A program made the position numbers and the translations under genes. From positions 1 to 16,495 of the forward strand of contig JABJBD010000061.1 of assembly GCA_018668795.1 (NCBI GenBank): a stretch of DNA of 16,495 nucleotides, written 5' to 3'. The number at the start of each line of letters is the position of its first letter. Within the stretch, counting starts at the first letter, position 1. The notes beneath the pieces are model-generated. The model was not told the DNA's origin, ran no database searches, and saw only the letters and a list, made by a program, of their open reading frames with translations. Origin of the DNA: Candidatus Puniceispirillum sp. (GTDB lineage Bacteria; Pseudomonadota; Alphaproteobacteria; Puniceispirillales; Puniceispirillaceae). Below are positions 14,087 through 16,495 of this stretch, one piece after another.

Positions 14087-16495
14087 TTAATGCGCATCTG
14101 CCCAGCTATCGGCAATGCCTGCTTCAGCAACAAGGGGAACCATCAGATTTACGATCGGCATGGCCGCAGCCTCCATGATACGGGTGATATGTTTGACCGC
14201 TTCATCGGCGCTAGCCGCTGGAGATTCGAAAATCAATTCGTCATGTACCTGAAGCAACATATCGGCTTTGATGCCTGCCGTTTTCAAGGCAGGTGGAATA
14301 CGTATCATAGCACGCTTGATGATATCAGCAGCACTGCCTTGAATGGGGGCATTGATCGCCTGCCGTTCAGCAAAGCCGCGATGCGCCGGACTGCCACCAA
14401 CCATACCCGTAATATGTATCCGGCGCCCGAACAATGTCTCTACATAGCCATCTTCACGTGCTTCGGTTTTAATGCGTTCCATATAAGCACGAATACCGGG
14501 GAAATTTTCAAAATAGGCAGCAATATAATCACGTGCCTCGCCTTGCGGGATAGATAGTTGACGTGCCAAACCGAATGCCGAAATACCATAGATAATACCA
14601 AAATTAATGGCTTTTGCCCGACGGCGTGTTTCGGAATCCATTTGATCGAGAGGAATACCAAACACTTCGGATGCGGTACGCGCATGAATATCGATCCCGT
14701 CTTTGAACGCCTCTATCATGCTATGTTCACCAGCCACATGCGCGACCAGCCGCAATTCAATCTGAGAATAGTCAACTGAGATTAGCTTACAGCCTTCAGC
14801 CGCTATGAAAGCCGTTCGAATTTGGCGTCCTTCGCTAGTGCGGATCGGAATATTCTGAACATTCGGATCGGAAGAAGATAAACGTCCCGTTGACGCCCCA
14901 ACCATTGAAAATGATGTATGCACTCGGCCTGTTTCAGGCAAAATACATTCGACCAGCGCGTCGGCATAGGTTGATTTGAGTTTGGCAAGATGTCGCCAAT
15001 CCAGAACCTTGCTGGCAATTTCAACACCTGATGCTGCTAGGTCTTCAAGTATGTCTGCCGAAGTTGAATAAGCGCCAGTCTTGGCTTTTTTACCGCCTTG
15101 CAATCCCATCTTGTCAAACAGGATTTCACCAAGCTGTTTTGGTGATGCGATATTAAAATCTTCACCAGCCAGCGCCAGAATATCCTTAGCCAGTGCTTCC
15201 ATTCGCGTGGCAAAATCATTTGACATACGTGCCAAAATAGAACGGTCAACCGTGATACCATAATTTTCCATCTGCGCCAGCACCGGGATAAGCGGACGTT
15301 CCAGACGTTCATAAACTGACGCCACCTTTTCACCAGCAAGGCGAGGCTTTAAAATCATCCATAACCGTAAAGTGATATCAGCATCTTCGGCCGCATAATC
15401 AAGTGCTGCATCGGGGGATAGATCGCTGAACGGTATCTGTTTGGCACCTTTGCCACATAGATCAGAAAATTTAATCGTTGTGTAATCAAACCAGTGCCCC
15501 GCAAGATAATCCATAGAATGGCGTTCAACGCGCCCGCCATCCAGCACATATGACAAACACATCGTGTCATCAACTGGTGCCAGACTTATACCTCCATTTC
15601 GGGGACGCATCAGCACATGCGCATCATATTTTAGATTATGGCCAATTTTCAGCACTGCCGGATCTTCGAAAAGCGGCCTGATTTCGGCCATAGCGATTTC
15701 GAAATCAAGTTGCGGATAGCTGGCAGAGTCACCCTCATCCGAAAAATCGAGCCCCCCCTGAACAGCGCCCCCATCTGAGGTCGTCATTGCGTTAGCCAAA
15801 CCATGGCGCAAGGGCACATAACAAGCCTGGCCAGGCGCAATCGCCATTGAAATACCAACTAGATCAACCGCCGATGCATTCAATCCGGTGGTTTCGGTAT
15901 CAACTGCCAGAAATCCCTGTTTGCGGGCTTTACCAAGAAAATCGATCAGCGCATCGCGGGTGGTTATAAGCGTATAGTTGGTTTCAATATCACGCAAACT
16001 GTGCGCATCATGTAGTGTCGCCGCGCCACTATCCTTGGCCGCGTTATCTTGTTTGGCGCTCGCCGACAATGTCCCACCCATTGACCGGACAACTGGCGCA
16101 GACGCAGAGTCACCAGCTTCTGCTGACGCGCCAATACGGACAAGCAAACGATTAAAATTCTGTTCGATCAGAAACGCTTTCAGCACATCCATATTTCGCG
16201 CTGCCGTTTTCATTGCGCTTATGTCTAGCGGCGTTGGCGCATCTTCTCGCAGCAAAACCAATTGTCGTGAAATACGCGCCTGTTCGGCAAATTCGATCAG
16301 ATTTTCGCGCCGCTTGGGTTGCTTGATTTCGCCTGCGCGTTCTAAAAGGCTATCAAGATCCCCATAAATATTAATCAACTCAGCTGCGGTTTTTATGCCA
16401 ATACCTGGAACACCAGGCACATTATCACTCGCGTCCCCTGCCAAGGCCTGCACATCGACAACTTTATCTGGGGCCACACCAAATTTTTCTTCAAC
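14087..16495 (-). CDS. polA: DNA polymerase I, 5' end outside the window
   Basis: DNA polymerase I removes RNA primers and fills gaps during lagging-strand maturation and excision repair. The frame is open to the right edge, starting there with VEEKFGVAPDKVVDVQ, so 802 residues are visible and roughly the first 150-180 are missing. The visible part begins in the 5'-3' exonuclease helix-hairpin region (ALAGDASDNVPGVPGIGIKT). The 3'-5' proofreading domain keeps its carboxylates in FLAVDTETTGLN, KIGHNLKYDAHV and LDYAAEDADITLRLW, so proofreading is probably active. The polymerase domain has VDYSQIELRLVAHVAGE, RRRAKAINFGIIYGIS and LLQVHDELIFE (motifs A, B and C). A low-complexity linker rich in Ala and Ser joins the exonuclease domains. 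The stop is 160 bases before chvI. Confidence 0.97.
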   Translation of the reverse strand, partial: VEEKFGVAPDKVVDVQALAGDASDNVPGVPGIGIKTAAELINIYGDLDSLLERAGEIKQPKRRENLIEFAEQARISRQLVLLREDAPTPLDISAMKTAARNMDVLKAFLIEQNFNRLLVRIGASAEAGDSASAPVVRSMGGTLSASAKQDNAAKDSGAATLHDAHSLRDIETNYTLITTRDALIDFLGKARKQGFLAVDTETTGLNASAVDLVGISMAIAPGQACYVPLRHGLANAMTTSDGGAVQGGLDFSDEGDSASYPQLDFEIAMAEIRPLFEDPAVLKIGHNLKYDAHVLMRPRNGGISLAPVDDTMCLSYVLDGGRVERHSMDYLAGHWFDYTTIKFSDLCGKGAKQIPFSDLSPDAALDYAAEDADITLRLWMILKPRLAGEKVASVYERLERPLIPVLAQMENYGITVDRSILARMSNDFATRMEALAKDILALAGEDFNIASPKQLGEILFDKMGLQGGKKAKTGAYSTSADILEDLAASGVEIASKVLDWRHLAKLKSTYADALVECILPETGRVHTSFSMVGASTGRLSSSDPNVQNIPIRTSEGRQIRTAFIAAEGCKLISVDYSQIELRLVAHVAGEHSMIEAFKDGIDIHARTASEVFGIPLDQMDSETRRRAKAINFGIIYGISAFGLARQLSIPQGEARDYIAAYFENFPGIRAYMERIKTEAREDGYVETLFGRRIHITGMVGGSPAHRGFAERQAINAPIQGSAADIIKRAMIRIPPALKTAGIKADMLLQVHDELIFESPAASADEAVKHITRIMEAAAMPIVNLMVPLVAEAGIADSWADAH

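Noticed and set aside
14090..14557. 155-codon open frame on the plus strand inside the end of polA
   Set aside because: The polA frame here encodes polymerase motifs B and C. The antisense protein has no recognisable features.
15978..16367. 129-codon open frame on the plus strand antisense to the polA exonuclease linker
   Set aside because: Low-complexity Ser/Ala-rich translation expected from the complement of the polA linker region.
1..16495. CRISPR arrays, tRNA or rRNA genes, insertion sequences, prophage or toxin-antitoxin genes
   Set aside because: No repeated spacer pattern, cloverleaf, transposase-like frame or terminal repeat pair was seen. The window is filled by intact housekeeping genes.

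Overview
The window looks like a moderately AT-rich alphaproteobacterial chromosome segment. The evidence is a ChvI/ChvG-type two-component pair, an AddAB (not RecBCD) recombination nuclease pair with an alphaproteobacterial-type AddB, the accD-folC arrangement facing trxA-addA-addB, and an S-adenosylhomocysteinase carrying the insertion usual in this class. A marine SAR116-like lineage would fit the base composition, but that is only a guess. The genes are nearly all housekeeping. I see no mobile element, CRISPR array, tRNA, rRNA or phage gene.

Layout. Positions 1 to about 123 read as an internal piece of ftsA, and about 108 to 227 read as the last 39 codons of accD in a different frame. The two meet at a short shared stretch, so this end is either a rearrangement or, more likely, an assembly chimera. 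accD overlaps folC (plus strand, 227-1594). folC converges on a long minus-strand block whose probable terminator lies in the end of folC. Read in the direction of transcription (right to left), the block is polA (5' end outside the window), chvI, chvG, rapZ, ahcY, tsaE, addB, addA, trxA. All reading frames are intact. No gap exceeds 160 bases, and coding density is high.

How the genes relate. chvI and chvG form an envelope-stress or acid-sensing two-component system. In many alphaproteobacteria they are followed by hprK, rapZ, PTS EIIA and HPr genes and then ahcY. Here only rapZ and ahcY remain, and rapZ has lost its Walker A lysine. tsaE serves the t6A tRNA modification, and ahcY recycles S-adenosylhomocysteine. 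addB and addA overlap and are probably translationally coupled; together they make the double-strand-break resection helicase-nuclease. trxA (thioredoxin) closes the block. polA supplies repair synthesis and proofreading. folC makes folate polyglutamates, and accD belongs to acetyl-CoA carboxylase.

I found no convincing new multi-gene system. The points most worth a second look are the ftsA/accD junction, the eroded PTS-Ntr neighbourhood with the altered RapZ P-loop, a His/Met-rich stretch in the periplasmic domain of ChvG, and a hairpin covering the ahcY ribosome binding site.
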